A stretch of 64,000 bases of DNA from the NCBI RefSeq assembly GCF_018131015.1, contig NZ_JAFCJJ010000034.1:1-64000 (forward strand), read 5' to 3'. The position numbers and the translations under genes are program-made. This document shows, one piece after another, positions 53,956-63,319 of this stretch. The notes under the pieces were generated by a model. That model was given only the letters and a program-made list of their open reading frames with translations, had not been told where the DNA came from and made no database searches. This DNA comes from Bradyrhizobium diazoefficiens (GTDB taxonomy: Bacteria > Pseudomonadota > Alphaproteobacteria > Rhizobiales > Xanthobacteraceae). Numbering within the stretch: the stretch's first letter is position 1; every line of letters begins with the position of its first letter.

Positions 53956-55758
53956 CTATGCGGTTGCGCCGATCGGCGCCAGAGCGCCGGTGTCGTAATG
54001 CTGCAGGCGGAAGAACGAGGCGTAGCGGCCGCCGCGGCGCAGCAGCTCGTCATGCCGGCCCTGCTCGACGATCTCGCCGCCCTCGACCACCAGGATCGCA
54101 TCCGCATGCATGATGGTGTGCAGCCGGTGCGCGATCACGATGGTGGTGCGGTTCTGACAGAGATGCTCGATCGCCTCCTGCACCTGCCGCTCGGACTCCG
54201 AATCGAGCGCGGCGGTGGCCTCGTCGAGCAGGATGATCGGAGCGTTCTTGATCAGCGCGCGCGCCACCGCGATGCGCTGGCGCTGGCCGCCGGACAGCTG
54301 CGTGCCGTGCTCACCGACCGGCGTGTCGTAGCCGAGCGGAAAGCCCATGATGAAATCATGCGCGCAGGCGGCCTTCGCGGCCTCGACGATCTCGTCCTCG
54401 CTCGCGCCCGGCTTGCCGAAGGCGATGTTGCTGCGGATGGTGTCGCGGAACAGATAGACGTCCTGGCCGACATAGGCGGTCTGCGACCGCAGCGATTTGC
54501 GCGACACCGCGCCGATCGACTGGCCGTCGATCACGATTGCGCCGTCCGTCACCTCATAGAAGCGCAAGAGCAGCGCCAGCACGGTGGATTTGCCGCCGCC
54601 GGAGGGGCCGACCAGCGCGGTGACCTTGCCGGGCTCGGCAACGAAGCTCATGCGGTTGAGCACGGTCTCGCCGGGGCGATAGCAGAAGCTGACGTCGTTG
54701 AGCTCGATGCGGGCGTCGGAGAGCTTCAGCGCCGGCTTGTCGTCGTCGGAATGCTCGCTTGCCGGGCTGTCGACGACCTCGAGCAGCATGCGCGCGCCGA
54801 CGAGCTGGCTGTTGAGGTCGATGTTGAGCCGCGCCAGCCGCTTGGCCGGCTCGGTCGCCATCAGGAAGGCGGTCATGAAGGAGAAGAACGCGCCGGGCGT
54901 CGCATTGAGCGCGACCACGCTGTAGCCGCCATAGAGCAGGCAGCCGGCGACCGCGAAGCCGCCGAGCATCTCCATCAGCGGGTTGGAGCGGTTGGCGACG
55001 CGGGCCATCTTGTTGGCGTTGCGCTCGACGATCGCGATGTTCTCGTCGATGCGGCTCTGCATGGTGTGCTCGAGCGTGAACGCCTTCACCGTGCGGATGC
55101 CCTGCAGCGATTCCTGCATCGTCTCCAGGATGTCGGCGGTACCGGTGAACTGGTTGTAGGCGAGGCCCTTGATGCGCTTGACCAGCTTGCGCAGCACCAG
55201 CATCGCCGGCGGCACCGCGACGAGGCCGATGAACGACATCAGCGGGTCCTGCCACACCATCACGCCGATCATGGCGAGCAGCATCAGCAAATCGCGCCCG
55301 ATGGCGTTGACCAGCATGTTGAGCACGTCGGTGATGGATTTTGCACCGGCGGTGAGCCGTGCCAGGAATTCCGACGAGTGCCGCTCGGAGAAGAAGCCGA
55401 CGCTTTCGCTCATCAGCTTGGCGAAGAGCTGGCGCTGGTTGTTGGCGAGAATGGCGTTGCTGATCTTGGTCAGGATCACCATGTGGCCGTAGGTCGCCAC
55501 GCCCTTGATGAAGAGCAGGATCACCGTGATCCCCGAGAACATCGCGATGCCCGGGATGTTCTTGTCGACATAGGCCTGGTTGATGACCTGGCCGAGCACG
55601 TAGGTCGCGCAGGCGGTTGCGCCGGCGGCAAGCGCCATCAGCGCGAAGGCTGCCAGGTAGCGCCGCCAGTAGACGATCCCCTGTTCCATGACCAGGCGCC
55701 GAACCAGCGCCATGGCCGCATAGGGGTCGTCGGTGATTTTCTTTGGAAACTGGGCCAT
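53956..55758 (-). CDS. MsbA-like ABC exporter (fused permease and ATPase)
   Basis: About 600 residues. An ABC transporter type I membrane domain with six spans is followed by the ATPase: Walker A GPSGGGKST, YVGQDVYLFRDTIRSNIAF (Q-loop), signature LSGGQRQRIAVARAL, Walker B IILLDEATAALDSE and H-loop IVIAHRLHT. Layout and size match MsbA-type lipid flippases that move lipid A-core across the inner membrane; the LPS genes on the left support this. ATG 55758 is used; an in-frame start at 55845 would add 29 residues. Confidence 0.85.
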   Translation of the reverse strand: MAQFPKKITDDPYAAMALVRRLVMEQGIVYWRRYLAAFALMALAAGATACATYVLGQVINQAYVDKNIPGIAMFSGITVILLFIKGVATYGHMVILTKISNAILANNQRQLFAKLMSESVGFFSERHSSEFLARLTAGAKSITDVLNMLVNAIGRDLLMLLAMIGVMVWQDPLMSFIGLVAVPPAMLVLRKLVKRIKGLAYNQFTGTADILETMQESLQGIRTVKAFTLEHTMQSRIDENIAIVERNANKMARVANRSNPLMEMLGGFAVAGCLLYGGYSVVALNATPGAFFSFMTAFLMATEPAKRLARLNIDLNSQLVGARMLLEVVDSPASEHSDDDKPALKLSDARIELNDVSFCYRPGETVLNRMSFVAEPGKVTALVGPSGGGKSTVLALLLRFYEVTDGAIVIDGQSIGAVSRKSLRSQTAYVGQDVYLFRDTIRSNIAFGKPGASEDEIVEAAKAACAHDFIMGFPLGYDTPVGEHGTQLSGGQRQRIAVARALIKNAPIILLDEATAALDSESERQVQEAIEHLCQNRTTIVIAHRLHTIMHADAILVVEGGEIVEQGRHDELLRRGGRYASFFRLQHYDTGALAPIGATA

Positions 55759-55876
55759 CCGCAGTCCATTGACGGGGCAGGGGAAAGCCTGCCCGCGCGT
55801 CAGGGATCGAATGGCCTCTGTGCCCGCTAAACTTGCGCTTTTCAAGCCCCCTTAAGGGCTTGCGCGGGAAGGGAAT

Positions 55877-56890
55877 CTAGGCCGAGGCGGCGTGGCGGAG
55901 CTCGCCATGGCGCTCGCGGAACAGCTTGTCCTCCCAGGCCAGCGCGTGGGCCGCGATGGTCTCGAGGTCCTCATAGCGCGGCTTCCAGTCGAGCAGGGAG
56001 CGGATGCGGCTGGTGTCGGCGACCATGGTCATGATGTCGCCGGGGCGGCGCGGGGCGTACTGCACGGCGAAGCTGCGGCCCGAGACCCGGCGCACGGCGT
56101 CGATGGTCTCCAGCACCGAATAGCCGCGGCCATAGCCGCAATTCAGCGTGGTCGAGGCGCCGCCATTGCGCAAATAAGCGAGCGCCGAGCGGTGCGCCTG
56201 CGACAGGTCCGTGACGTGGATGAAGTCGCGGATGCAGCTGCCGTCCTGGGTCGGATAGTCGGTGCCGAACACGTCGATCTTGGCGCGCTGGCCGGTGGCG
56301 GCCTCGACCGCGATCTTGAGCAGATGCGTGGCGCCGACCGTGGCAAGCCCGATCCGTGCCTGCGGATCGGCGCCGGCGACGTTGAAATAGCGCAGGGTCA
56401 CGTATTGCATGCCGTAGGCGGAAGCGACGTCGTGCAGCATGATCTCGGTCATCAGCTTCGACGAGCCGTAGGGCGACAGCGGCCGCGTGGCTGCGTGCTC
56501 GGGCACCGGCACCTGGTCCGGATTGCCGTACACGGCGGCGGTCGAGGAGAAGATGAAGCGGTTGATGCCGCGCTTGACCGCGACGTTGAGCAGGTTGCGC
56601 GCGGTCGTGAAGTTGTTGCGGTAGTAGCCAAGCGGATCGCGCATCGAATCCGGCACGACGACGGAGCCGGCGAAATGGATGATGCTCTCGATGTCGTGCT
56701 GGGCGATCACGCCTTCGAGCAGGTTCTCGTCGCCGGCATCGCCAATGAACAGCGGCACACCTTCGGGCAAGTAGGCTGAGAAACCGGTGGAGAGATCGTC
56801 GATCACGACGACGTCCTCGCCGGCTTCCGCCAGCGCCAGGACCGTGTGGCTTCCGATATAGCCGGCGCCGCCGGTGACTAGCACAGTCAT
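55877..56890 (-). CDS. galE: UDP-glucose 4-epimerase
   Basis: A 337-residue enzyme: TVLVTGGAGYIGSHTVLALA, SIIHFAGSVVVPDSM, FIFSSTAAVYGNPDQVPVPE and the catalytic PLSPYGSSKLMTE. PTQDGSCIRDFIHVTDL and the late CGYGRGYSVLETIDAV are the usual GalE C-terminal motifs. It interconverts UDP-glucose and UDP-galactose for LPS and exopolysaccharide. It is divergent from the next glycosyltransferase gene with about 120 bases between them. Confidence 0.92.
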   Translation of the reverse strand: MTVLVTGGAGYIGSHTVLALAEAGEDVVVIDDLSTGFSAYLPEGVPLFIGDAGDENLLEGVIAQHDIESIIHFAGSVVVPDSMRDPLGYYRNNFTTARNLLNVAVKRGINRFIFSSTAAVYGNPDQVPVPEHAATRPLSPYGSSKLMTEIMLHDVASAYGMQYVTLRYFNVAGADPQARIGLATVGATHLLKIAVEAATGQRAKIDVFGTDYPTQDGSCIRDFIHVTDLSQAHRSALAYLRNGGASTTLNCGYGRGYSVLETIDAVRRVSGRSFAVQYAPRRPGDIMTMVADTSRIRSLLDWKPRYEDLETIAAHALAWEDKLFRERHGELRHAASA

Positions 56891-57013
56891 GGTCTCACCC
56901 GTCTTCTCCGACACTGATGTAGTCCCTGTGCGGTGAAGACGGGGTTTCGGCAGCCCTGAACTGGTCACTATGCTTAATGTTGCGTATAGGGGTTTTGCGA
57001 AACGGAGCATGAC

Positions 57014-58051
57014 GTGGCGAATTCCCCCGGCGATCTGCAAGTGATCGTGCCAAATCTGCACAGGCGCTATTCCGGGGTCACCGCGACCAACCGGATGGTG
57101 GCGCCGCGTCTCGCAAGGCTGTTTCGTGCCGCGTGGTTCGGCTCGGACGCGCCGGCGGGGATCGCGCGGCTGGGCACGGCCGATCTGCTGAAATTGTGGC
57201 GCCGCAAGACGCCCCTGATCTGGCATGCGCGCCGCAACAACGAGATGATCGCGGGCGTCGTGCTGCGCGCGCTCGGCTGGCCCTTGAAGCTCGTGTTCAC
57301 CTCGGCGGCGCAGCGGCATCACAGCCGGATCACGCGATGGCTGATCCGGCAGATGGACGCGGTCATCGCGACAAGCGAGATCTCGGCTTCGTTCCTGAAG
57401 GTGAAGGCGACCGTGATCCCGCATGGCGTCGACACCGATATCTATGCGCCGCCGCAGGATCGCGCCGCAGCGTTTGCGGACAGCGGCTTGCCGGGCCGCT
57501 ACGCCATCGGCTGTTTTGGGCGCGTGCGCGCGCAGAAGGGGACTGACGTATTCGTCGAGGCGATGTGCCGATTGCTGCCGCGCTATCCGGATTTCACCGC
57601 CGTCATCGTCGGACAGGTCACGGCCGAGCAGACGGCCTTTGCCAGCGAGCTGAGGAAGCGGATCGAGGCCGCCGGCCTGCAATCGCGTATCGTCATCACC
57701 GGCGAGCTTCCGATCGAACAGGTGCAGCGCTGGTACCAGCGGCTGACGATCTACGCCTTCACCTCGCGCAACGAAGGTTTTGGCCTGACCTTGATCGAGG
57801 CGATGGCGGCGGGTGCAGCGCTCGTCGCCGCGCGCGCCGGCGCGGCCGAGCTCGTGGTCGAGGATGGCGTGAGCGGCGTGCTGGTCCCGCCCGGCGATGC
57901 CGATGCGCTCGAAGCCGCGCTGGAGCCGTTGATACGCGACGTGGCCGCCGCGACCGCAATGGGGGCGCGGGGGCGGGCAAGGGTGCTGGAAAGGTTCAGC
58001 CTCGATGCCGAGGCGGCGCGCATCGGCGAGGTCTATCGGCCGCTGCTCTGA
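57014..58051 (+). CDS. Glycosyltransferase, GT4 family (LPS core)
   Basis: A 345-residue GT-B enzyme, starting from GTG: RRYSGVTATNRMVAPRLARL, GCFGRVRAQKGTDVFVEAM (donor domain), SRNEGFGLTLIEAMAAGAA and AARAGAAELVVEDGVSG. The E-x7-E pair is in EGFGLTLIE. It adds a sugar to the LPS core or other glycolipid at the inner membrane. It lies in the LPS block, divergent from galE and convergent with waaF. Acceptor unknown. Confidence 0.85.
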   Translation: MANSPGDLQVIVPNLHRRYSGVTATNRMVAPRLARLFRAAWFGSDAPAGIARLGTADLLKLWRRKTPLIWHARRNNEMIAGVVLRALGWPLKLVFTSAAQRHHSRITRWLIRQMDAVIATSEISASFLKVKATVIPHGVDTDIYAPPQDRAAAFADSGLPGRYAIGCFGRVRAQKGTDVFVEAMCRLLPRYPDFTAVIVGQVTAEQTAFASELRKRIEAAGLQSRIVITGELPIEQVQRWYQRLTIYAFTSRNEGFGLTLIEAMAAGAALVAARAGAAELVVEDGVSGVLVPPGDADALEAALEPLIRDVAAATAMGARGRARVLERFSLDAEAARIGEVYRPLL

Positions 58052-58232
58052 ACCGGCGGTTTCGTGGCCGCAAAACAAAAACCGCGAAAACAACCCCATG
58101 CACTGATGGTGGGGGCAGTGGAATCAACGGCTTGGCGGCGGGTGGGCTGGATTGCGGATTTTACGAAATTCAGATTGACACGTCGGGCAAAACACCGGTA
58201 CGGTGTCATCATCGGCGCGAGCCTCGAGTGTC

Positions 58233-59303
58233 TCACCTCTCTGCTCCAGCCCCCGCCTCCCGCAACACCCGCTGCGCAAGCTCCGCCACCTCGCTCGCAG
58301 CGATATCGCGCATGCAGCGGTGGTCGTTCATCTTGCAGATCGTGCTCTGGCAGGGCTGGCAGGACAGCACGCTCCTGTTCTGGACCACGGTCGCGGCGAG
58401 GCCGTTGAGGGGGGCCCACAGATAGGGATCGGTCGGGCCGAAAATGCCCATGGTGGGCGTGCCGACCGCGGCCGCAATGTGCAACAGGCCGGAATCGTTG
58501 GAGATGGCGACGCCGGCCGCGGCCATGGCCAGAACGCCGTTGCGCAGGTCGTTGCCGGTGAGGTCCCGGACGCCCGGCCCGCCCGCCGTGACAATCTCCT
58601 GTGCCAGGGACTTTTCCGCGGGGCCGCCGACCACCCAGACCTCCAGGCCGCGCTCGACCAGGAGGCGGGCGGCCTCGGCATAGTAGGTCCAGCGCTTCGA
58701 GGCGCCGACCGAGCCGGGGGCCAGCGCCACGGCGGCGCCGGCCGTGAGTCCGTTGGCCTGCCGCCAGCGCAAAATCTCCTCAGCCGGGACCTGCAGTTGC
58801 GGCACCGGCCATTCCGGGGGAAGGGGGGCGCCGTCGGGCTGCGCCAGGGCAGCGTTCTTGTCGATGAAGCGGGGCAACTTCTTCTCGCCCCAGCGCCAGC
58901 GGTTGATCAGGCCGAACCGGAACTCGCCGACGAAGCCGACCCGCTCGGGGATGCCGGCCAGCGCCGGTGCAATCGCCGCCTTCCAGGTCCGGGGCAGCAC
59001 CAGCGCGGTGCCGTAGTGCCGTTCACGCAGGAGTTTTGCCAAGGCGAGTTGGCGGGCCACGGCAAGCCGGCTGCGCGGCAGGTCCCAGACGATGCCCTCT
59101 CGTACGCCGGGCATGTAGTCGACCAGCGGAGCGCACAGCGACGTCGTGAGGAGATCCACCGGCCGGTTCGGCCAGCGCTCCCTGAGGACCCGCACCACGG
59201 TGTGATTCCTGACGAAATCGCCGATCCACATATAGGGAATGATCAGAATCGGGCTGGTTTCGCTCCGATCTGCTTCTCCGCTAAGTTGCGAATCTTTGTT
59301 CAT
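58233..59303 (-). CDS. waaF: LPS heptosyltransferase II (GT9)
   Basis: A 356-residue GT9 enzyme: ILIIPYMWIGDFVRNHTVVR, LLTTSLCAPLVDYMPGVREG, VALAPGSVGASKRW at the donor site, GVAISNDSGLLHIAAAVGTP and IFGPTDPYLWAPL. It transfers L,D-heptose from ADP-heptose to LPS core. The gene for ADP-heptose synthesis (hldD) is divergent from it across about 160 bases. ATG 59303; family assignment is strong, the exact position (I or II) less so. Confidence 0.88.
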   Translation of the reverse strand: MNKDSQLSGEADRSETSPILIIPYMWIGDFVRNHTVVRVLRERWPNRPVDLLTTSLCAPLVDYMPGVREGIVWDLPRSRLAVARQLALAKLLRERHYGTALVLPRTWKAAIAPALAGIPERVGFVGEFRFGLINRWRWGEKKLPRFIDKNAALAQPDGAPLPPEWPVPQLQVPAEEILRWRQANGLTAGAAVALAPGSVGASKRWTYYAEAARLLVERGLEVWVVGGPAEKSLAQEIVTAGGPGVRDLTGNDLRNGVLAMAAAGVAISNDSGLLHIAAAVGTPTMGIFGPTDPYLWAPLNGLAATVVQNRSVLSCQPCQSTICKMNDHRCMRDIAASEVAELAQRVLREAGAGAER

Positions 59304-59461
59304 TCGTTAAAAGGACCGATGCCGCGCTGATGTGGCGGATCGGTTAGCCGCTCTCAGCCGGCAGGTAAAGCCGCAGGGGAGCCCATTCCAAAACCGCTTA
59401 CACTTTGGCGGATCATGCGCTAGGGCAGGACCGGGGCTCAAGACATCGGGCAGGTGGTGGA

Positions 59462-60442
59462 ATGTTGCTGGTGACCGGCGGGGCCGGTTTTATCGGATCG
59501 AATGTCGTCGCCGCGCTGAACGAGGCCGGCCGCAGCGACGTCGTGGTCTGCGACCTGCTCGGCAACGACGGCAAATGGCGCAACCTCGCCAAGCGCCAGC
59601 TTGTGGATATCGTCCCGCCGGCCGAGCTGGTGGACTGGCTCGGGGGTCGCAAGCTCGAGGCCGTGATCCACCTCGGGGCGATCTCCGCGACCACGGCGAC
59701 CGACGGCGACCTCGTCTTCGAGACCAATTTCCGTCTCTCGATGCGCCTGCTCGACTGGTGCACGGCGAATGCGGTGCCGTTCATCTACGCCTCGTCGGCG
59801 GCGACCTATGGCGACGGCGCGGCCGGCTTCGACGACGACGCCTCGGTCCGTGCGCTGAAGACATTGCGGCCGATGAATCTCTACGGCTGGAGCAAGCACA
59901 TGTTCGACCTCGCCGTGGCCGAGCGCGCCGCGCGTGGGGACAAGCTGCCGCCGCAATGGGCCGGCCTGAAATTCTTCAACGTGTTCGGCCCCAACGAGTA
60001 CCACAAGGGCTCGATGATGAGCGTGCTTGCGCGCCGCTTCGACGACGTCAAGGCGGGCCGTGCCGTGCAATTGTTCAAGTCGCACCGCGAGGGCATCGCC
60101 GACGGCGACCAGCGCCGCGACTTCATCTATGTCGACGACGTCGTGCGCGTCGTCATGTGGCTGCTCGCGACGCCGTCCGTATCCGGAATCTTCAACGTCG
60201 GTACCGGCAAGGCGCGCAGCTTCAGGGACCTGATGCTCGCGGCCTACGCCGCGCTCGGCGCCCGGCCCAACATCGAGTACATCGACATGCCCGAGACGAT
60301 CCGCGGCGCATACCAGTATTTCACCCAGAGCGAGGTCGATCGGCTCCTTAGCGCCGGCTATAACGGCGGCTTCACGACGCTCGAGGACGCGGTGAAGGCC
60401 TATGTCGGTGATTATCTCGACCGGCCCGATCGCTTTCGCTGA
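59462..60442 (+). CDS. hldD: ADP-L-glycero-D-manno-heptose 6-epimerase
   Basis: 326 residues, normal length: LLVTGGAGFIGSNVVAALNE, DWLGGRKLEAVIHLGAIS, the catalytic PMNLYGWSKHMFD and the family-specific FFNVFGPNEYHKGSMMSVLA, then RRDFIYVDDVV. It flips the C6'' configuration of ADP-heptose. GGTGG precedes ATG 59462 at proper distance. Its stop codon lies within a 15-base tandem duplication before hldE. Confidence 0.93.
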   Translation: MLLVTGGAGFIGSNVVAALNEAGRSDVVVCDLLGNDGKWRNLAKRQLVDIVPPAELVDWLGGRKLEAVIHLGAISATTATDGDLVFETNFRLSMRLLDWCTANAVPFIYASSAATYGDGAAGFDDDASVRALKTLRPMNLYGWSKHMFDLAVAERAARGDKLPPQWAGLKFFNVFGPNEYHKGSMMSVLARRFDDVKAGRAVQLFKSHREGIADGDQRRDFIYVDDVVRVVMWLLATPSVSGIFNVGTGKARSFRDLMLAAYAALGARPNIEYIDMPETIRGAYQYFTQSEVDRLLSAGYNGGFTTLEDAVKAYVGDYLDRPDRFR

Positions 60443-60466
60443 GGTTCAAGGCGCTGAGGTTCAAGG
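60437..60466. repeat. 15-base tandem duplication at the hldD-hldE junction
   Basis: CGCTGAGGTTCAAGG occurs twice in direct succession (60437-60451 and 60452-60466). The first copy contains the hldD stop codon, and the second ends just before the hldE ATG (AAGGAC as ribosome binding site). Confidence 0.9.
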
Positions 60467-60468
60467 AC

Positions 60469-61953
60469 ATGGTGACGCCCATTCTCGATTTCGATGCGCT
60501 TGCGCAAGACATCGCGCGCCGCACGGTGCTCTGCATCGGCGACATCATGCTGGACGAGTTCGTCTACGGCGAGGTGTCGCGGATTTCGCCGGAGGCGCCG
60601 GCGCCGGTGATCGCGGCGCAGCGCAGCGAGATCCATATCGGCGGCGCCGGCAACGTCGCCAACAACATCGCCTCGCTCGGCGCCCGCTGCATCTTCGTCG
60701 GTCTCGTCGGCGAGGACGATGCGGGCAAGCGGCTCGCCGCCGCCCTCGCCGAGCAGCCAGGCATCGAAAGCGTGCTGGTGTGCGATCCGTCGCGGCCGAC
60801 CACGCGAAAGGTCCGGTTCGTCTCCGAGCATTTTTCCACGCATATGCTGCGCGCCGACTGGGAGCAGGCGCAGCCTGCCTCCGATGACATCGAGACCAGG
60901 CTGATCGAGGCGATCCTGCCGCTGATCGCGCGCGCCGACATCGTGCTGCTGTCCGATTACGCCAAGGGCGTCCTGACCGCGCGCGTGATCCGGCACACGA
61001 TCGACGCCGCGCGAAAACTCGGCAAGCCCGTGATCGTCGATCCCAAGAGCCTGAACTGGGCGATCTATCGCGGCGCGACGCTGCTCACGCCGAACCGCAA
61101 GGAATTTTCGGAGGCCACGCGAAGCCGCGCAGACACGGCACAGAGCATCGTCGACGCGAGCGAGGAGGTGATGCGGCTCGCCGACTGCGAGGCGATCCTG
61201 GTGACGCAGGGCGAGAATGGCATGACGCTGGTGTCGCGCAACGGCGAGGCCGTTCACGTGCCGGCTTTCCCGGTGAAGGTGCGCGACGTCTCCGGCGCCG
61301 GTGACACCGTTGCGGCCGCGCTCGCGGTCGCGCTCGCCACGGGCGCGGACTGGGGTGCGGCGCTGCGCCTGGCGAGTGCGGCGGCCGCCGTCGCCGTCGG
61401 CAAGCAGGGCACCGCCAGCGTGAGCACGGCCGAGCTGCGGCGAAGGATCTTGCCGCACGCCTACCTCGCGGCCGAAGAGAAGATCGTGCTCGCGCCCGGC
61501 GCGCTCGACGCGCAGCTTGCCGAATGGAGGAAAGAGGGCCAGCGCATCGGCTTCACCAATGGCTGCTTCGACATCCTTCATCCCGGGCACGTCAAGGTGC
61601 TGACCGCGGCGCGTTCCGCCTGCGACCGCCTCATCGTCGGCCTCAACAGCGACGCCTCGGTGCGGCGGCTGAAGGGGGCCGATCGCCCGGTGCAGGACGA
61701 GCGCGCCCGCGCCGAGGTGCTGGCGGCGCTCGAGGCCGTCGATCTCGTCGCCATCTTCGAGGAGGACACGCCGATCAACCTGATCACCCGGATCCAGCCG
61801 AGCGTGCTGGTCAAGGGCGGCGACTACACCCGCGAGCAGGTGGTCGGCCACGAGGTCGTCGAGGCCGCAGGGGGCGTGGTCGTGCTGGTCGACGTCCTGC
61901 AGGGTTTCAGCACGACGGCGCTGGTGCAGCGCGCGCGGGGAGGGAGCTCGTGA
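60469..61953 (+). CDS. hldE: Bifunctional heptose-7-phosphate kinase / heptose-1-phosphate adenylyltransferase
   Basis: 494 residues. The N-terminal ribokinase domain has LCIGDIMLDEFVYGEVSRIS, GGAGNVANNIASLGARC and the catalytic SGAGDTVAAALA near residue 275. The C-terminal nucleotidyltransferase has IGFTNGCFDILHPGHVKVL near residue 362 and VLVKGGDYTREQVVGHE. It supplies heptose 1,7-bisphosphate and later ADP-heptose. The intermediate phosphatase GmhB is not encoded here; the candidate is at 7.3 kb. GTGA overlap at 61950 couples it to waaL. Confidence 0.95.
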   Translation: MVTPILDFDALAQDIARRTVLCIGDIMLDEFVYGEVSRISPEAPAPVIAAQRSEIHIGGAGNVANNIASLGARCIFVGLVGEDDAGKRLAAALAEQPGIESVLVCDPSRPTTRKVRFVSEHFSTHMLRADWEQAQPASDDIETRLIEAILPLIARADIVLLSDYAKGVLTARVIRHTIDAARKLGKPVIVDPKSLNWAIYRGATLLTPNRKEFSEATRSRADTAQSIVDASEEVMRLADCEAILVTQGENGMTLVSRNGEAVHVPAFPVKVRDVSGAGDTVAAALAVALATGADWGAALRLASAAAAVAVGKQGTASVSTAELRRRILPHAYLAAEEKIVLAPGALDAQLAEWRKEGQRIGFTNGCFDILHPGHVKVLTAARSACDRLIVGLNSDASVRRLKGADRPVQDERARAEVLAALEAVDLVAIFEEDTPINLITRIQPSVLVKGGDYTREQVVGHEVVEAAGGVVVLVDVLQGFSTTALVQRARGGSS

Positions 61954-63236
61954 CGACGCTCGCCGCGGAGACGACCTTCCAGGTGCTGACGAGGCGCCTG
62001 CGCAGCCCGGCAACCTGGCAGGAAGCCGCCGACCTGTTCGCGATCCTGACCGTGGCCTCGCTGCCCTGGTCGACCTCGCTCGCGGGCATTTTCAATGCGC
62101 TGTTCCTGGTCTGCATGGTGCCGTTTCTCGATGTCAGGGCATTCCTGCAATCGCTGAAGCGTCCGATCTCCGCGGCACCGATCGCGCTGTTCCTGCTCGC
62201 GCTGGCCGGGACGCTGTGGTCTGAGGCAGCCTGGGGCGCGCGCTTCTATGCCGTCGGGCCGACCGTCAAGCTGCTCGTGCTGCCCGTCATGCTCTATCAC
62301 TTCGAGCGCTCGCGGCGAGGGCACTGGATCTTCATCGCCTTCCTGGTGTCCTGCGCGCTGCTGTCGGTGATGTCGTGGCTTGTGGCCTTCCATCCGGGCC
62401 TTTCGCTCAAGCCCGCGGGCGACGCGGAACGCGGCATCTTCGTCAAGAACTACATCGACCAGAGCCAGGAGTTCACCCTGTGTGCGGTCGCGCTCGCCTA
62501 CCCAATCGTGCTGCTGCTGCGCGAGAAGCGATATTGGCTTGCGGGGCTGCTCACGGCGCTTGCGCTCAGCTTCTTCGTCAACATGGCCTTCGTCGTGGTG
62601 TCGCGCACCGCGCTCGTCACCGTGCCGATCATGCTCGGCGTGTTCGCGCTGCTTCATCTGAGGTGGCGCAGCATCGCGGTCATCGCTGCCGCCCTGCTCG
62701 TCGGCGCGGCTCTCGCCTGGCAGGCCTCGCCGCAACTGCGCAAGACCGCCGACACGTTTTCCCGCGACTACCGGCTCTACATGCAGGAGAACGTTCCGAC
62801 GTCGATGGGCGAACGCCTCGAATATTGGCGCAAATCGCTCCAGTTCTTCGCGCAGGCTCCGCTTGCGGGGCACGGCACCGGCTCCAGCCAGGGGCTGTTC
62901 GCGGCGGCCGCCAAGGGGGCCGATTGGGTCCCGGGCGTCAGGGTGTTTCCAAATCCGCATAACCAGACGCTGGCCGTCGCCGTGCAATGGGGCGCCATCG
63001 GGATCGTCGCGCTCTACGCGATGTGGCTCATTCACCTCTTGTTGTTTCGCGGCGACGGGCTCGCCAACTGGATCGGGCTCCTGGTCGTGGTGCAGAACGT
63101 CTTCACCTCGCTGTTCAACTCCCATCTGTTCGACTTCCACGAGGGCTGGATGTACGTCATCGGCGTCGGCGTCGCCGGCGGAATGGTGATCCGGGCGCAA
63201 CGCGCCGGGCAGAAGGCAGCGGAAGCCGGTTCCTGA
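61950..63236 (+). CDS. waaL: O-antigen ligase-like polymerase
   Basis: A 428-residue membrane protein with about ten to twelve hydrophobic spans. The wzy/waaL-type periplasmic loop holds PLAGHGTGSSQGLF and FPNPHNQTLAVAVQWGAIGI, the conserved H-x(n)-G region of O-antigen ligases. It joins O-antigen to lipid A-core in the periplasm. The GTG start at 61950 overlaps the hldE stop and has GGGAGGGA upstream. Distinguishing ligase from polymerase by sequence alone is not possible. Confidence 0.8.
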   Translation: MTTLAAETTFQVLTRRLRSPATWQEAADLFAILTVASLPWSTSLAGIFNALFLVCMVPFLDVRAFLQSLKRPISAAPIALFLLALAGTLWSEAAWGARFYAVGPTVKLLVLPVMLYHFERSRRGHWIFIAFLVSCALLSVMSWLVAFHPGLSLKPAGDAERGIFVKNYIDQSQEFTLCAVALAYPIVLLLREKRYWLAGLLTALALSFFVNMAFVVVSRTALVTVPIMLGVFALLHLRWRSIAVIAAALLVGAALAWQASPQLRKTADTFSRDYRLYMQENVPTSMGERLEYWRKSLQFFAQAPLAGHGTGSSQGLFAAAAKGADWVPGVRVFPNPHNQTLAVAVQWGAIGIVALYAMWLIHLLLFRGDGLANWIGLLVVVQNVFTSLFNSHLFDFHEGWMYVIGVGVAGGMVIRAQRAGQKAAEAGS

Positions 63237-63319
63237 AGCGGTCGCGCCGCTGGCAAGTCCTGCCGAGATGGGCTATCAGCGCGATCAGGTTGCACCACGG
63301 GATATTCATCGGTCGGCGG

